Source of the DNA: Desulfobacteraceae bacterium | Lineage (GTDB): Bacteria; Desulfobacterota; Syntrophobacteria; BM002 | Assembly: GCA_002899795.1 (NCBI GenBank) | Contig: PPDG01000608.1 | Span: forward strand, 1-7,622 | DNA: 7,622 bases | Direction of reading: 5' to 3' | Shown: positions 6,866 through 7,622 of the stretch, one piece after another | Layout of the letters: each line of letters opens with the position of its first letter | How positions within the stretch are numbered: position 1 is the first letter of the stretch | The notes under the pieces: model-generated | The model's input: only the letters and a program-made list of their open reading frames with translations | What the model was told of the DNA's origin: nothing | Databases searched by the model: none | Made by a program: the position numbers and the translations under genes

Positions 6866-7594
6866 TTGACTGAGTACCGTGAACGGAGGTATCGCCACCA
6901 GATCCGCCATGAACGGCTGGTTGCCTTTGAGGCGACGGTTCAGGAAACCGATCTGTTGATATTGGCTGAATCCAACCTGTCCGTACTTGCTAAGGATGTT
7001 ATTTACAGAGTTCGTGGGCCCTTGGAAGGTTACATTGCTCAGCATCCTGAATTCCTCAATGCCATGACACCTTTGCCTTACGATAAGCTCGCACCTCCTG
7101 TGGTGAGGGAAATGCTTGCCGCAGCGCAAAGTTGTGGTACCGGTCCCATGGCCGCGGTGGCCGGTGCCATAGCAGAGCAAGTCGGTTTGGCCCTTCTCTC
7201 GGAGAGCAGTGAGGTGGTGGTGGAGAACGGCGGCGATTGCTTCATAAAGATGGATTCACCCTTGCAGGTATCCATATTTGCAGGGCAGGCAGAGCTAAGT
7301 AACCGGGTGGCACTGAGAATCTATCCGGAGAAAACACCGCTGGGGGTATGTACCTCTTCAGGCACTGTTGGTCACTCGCTGAGTTTGGGACACGCTGATG
7401 CGGTGACGGTGCTAGGATCTTCTGCGGCCCTGGCCGATGCTGCGGCAACTATGATTTGTAACCAGGTGCAAAGCGCGAACGATGTCCAACGGGCCCTTGA
7501 TTTTGCTCAGCAGATTGAGGGGGTTATGGGTGTAATAATCATTGTAGGGGATCAAATAGGGGCATGGGGCGATGTCGAGCTAGTGTCAATTTAA
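6866..7594 (+). CDS. UPF0280 family protein (ApbE-like fold), function unknown
   Basis: The 242-residue protein matches the UPF0280 pattern throughout: YRxR near the N-terminus, ETDLLI, a HPEF segment, GPMAAVAGAIAE (93-104), VENGGD (119-124), CTSSGTVGHSLSLGHADAV (162-180) and LADAAAT (189-195). The NGGD and DA-rich motifs recall ApbE (FAD:protein FMN transferase), to which the family is related by fold. I know of no established reaction for UPF0280, so none is assigned. No signal peptide or membrane segment is visible; it should be cytosolic. The start is TTG, supported by AGGAG six bases upstream, 33 bases after the DnaE-like gene, so it probably belongs to the same transcript. It ends with TAA near the window edge. 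No terminator is visible in the remaining 28 bases, which hold only a short TTAAGAT tandem spanning the stop. Confidence 0.9.
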   Translation: MTEYRERRYRHQIRHERLVAFEATVQETDLLILAESNLSVLAKDVIYRVRGPLEGYIAQHPEFLNAMTPLPYDKLAPPVVREMLAAAQSCGTGPMAAVAGAIAEQVGLALLSESSEVVVENGGDCFIKMDSPLQVSIFAGQAELSNRVALRIYPEKTPLGVCTSSGTVGHSLSLGHADAVTVLGSSAALADAAATMICNQVQSANDVQRALDFAQQIEGVMGVIIIVGDQIGAWGDVELVSI

Positions 7595-7622
7595 GATTTA
7601 AGATTTCACTCAGCAGATGACA

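Noticed and set aside
7588..7622. TTAAGATTTAAGAT near the window end as a terminator or repeat element.
   Set aside because: It is a seven-base tandem spanning the stop codon, with no stem, and the remaining sequence is too short to judge.

Overview
The window shows a tight, same-strand bacterial gene block preceded by a 352-base non-coding region. Gene order is guaB (IMP dehydrogenase), guaA (GMP synthase), a strongly divergent C-family DNA polymerase III alpha homologue (dnaE-like), and a UPF0280/ApbE-like protein. Gaps between genes are 0, 24 and 33 bases, so one transcript is plausible. The source is a bacterium, since it has DnaE, a bacterial-type IMPDH with CBS domains, and Shine-Dalgarno sites. 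The phylum cannot be fixed from the window. The TCGAAGGGCTCAG-type palindromic repeats upstream occur, in my recollection, in many uncultured and environmental lineages and are not diagnostic.

Region by region: bases 1-40 hold nothing recognisable. Bases 41-247 form a compact non-coding inverted-repeat element. It has 16-bp terminal inverted repeats with one mismatch, a nested perfect 12-bp inner pair, three internal hairpins and a flanking AGTTAGT direct repeat, so it looks like a MITE. Its right end carries TGGACA, with a perfect TATAAT 19 bases downstream, suggesting that the element edge helps make the guaB promoter. Bases 272-352 are an AT-rich leader with the guaB ribosome binding site. 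The genes fill 353-7594, and the last 28 bases are unremarkable.

guaB and guaA are complete and look fully functional. They catalyse IMP to XMP to GMP, the dedicated guanine-nucleotide branch. The third gene is the unusual one. It has the full DnaE domain order (PHP, palm, thumb, fingers, HhH, OB, C-terminal domain) at near-normal length. It keeps the three catalytic palm aspartates and a good clamp-binding motif. However, most hallmark nucleotide-handling motifs have changed: GRGS to GSGS, TTGVFQLES, YQEQVM, LRRAMGKK and FNKSH. It is probably not the replicative polymerase. I infer a paralogue with altered, weak or absent synthesis activity, and predict a canonical dnaE elsewhere in the genome. 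The fourth gene belongs to a family of unknown biochemical function. A link between it, the polymerase homologue and GMP synthesis is suggested only by proximity.
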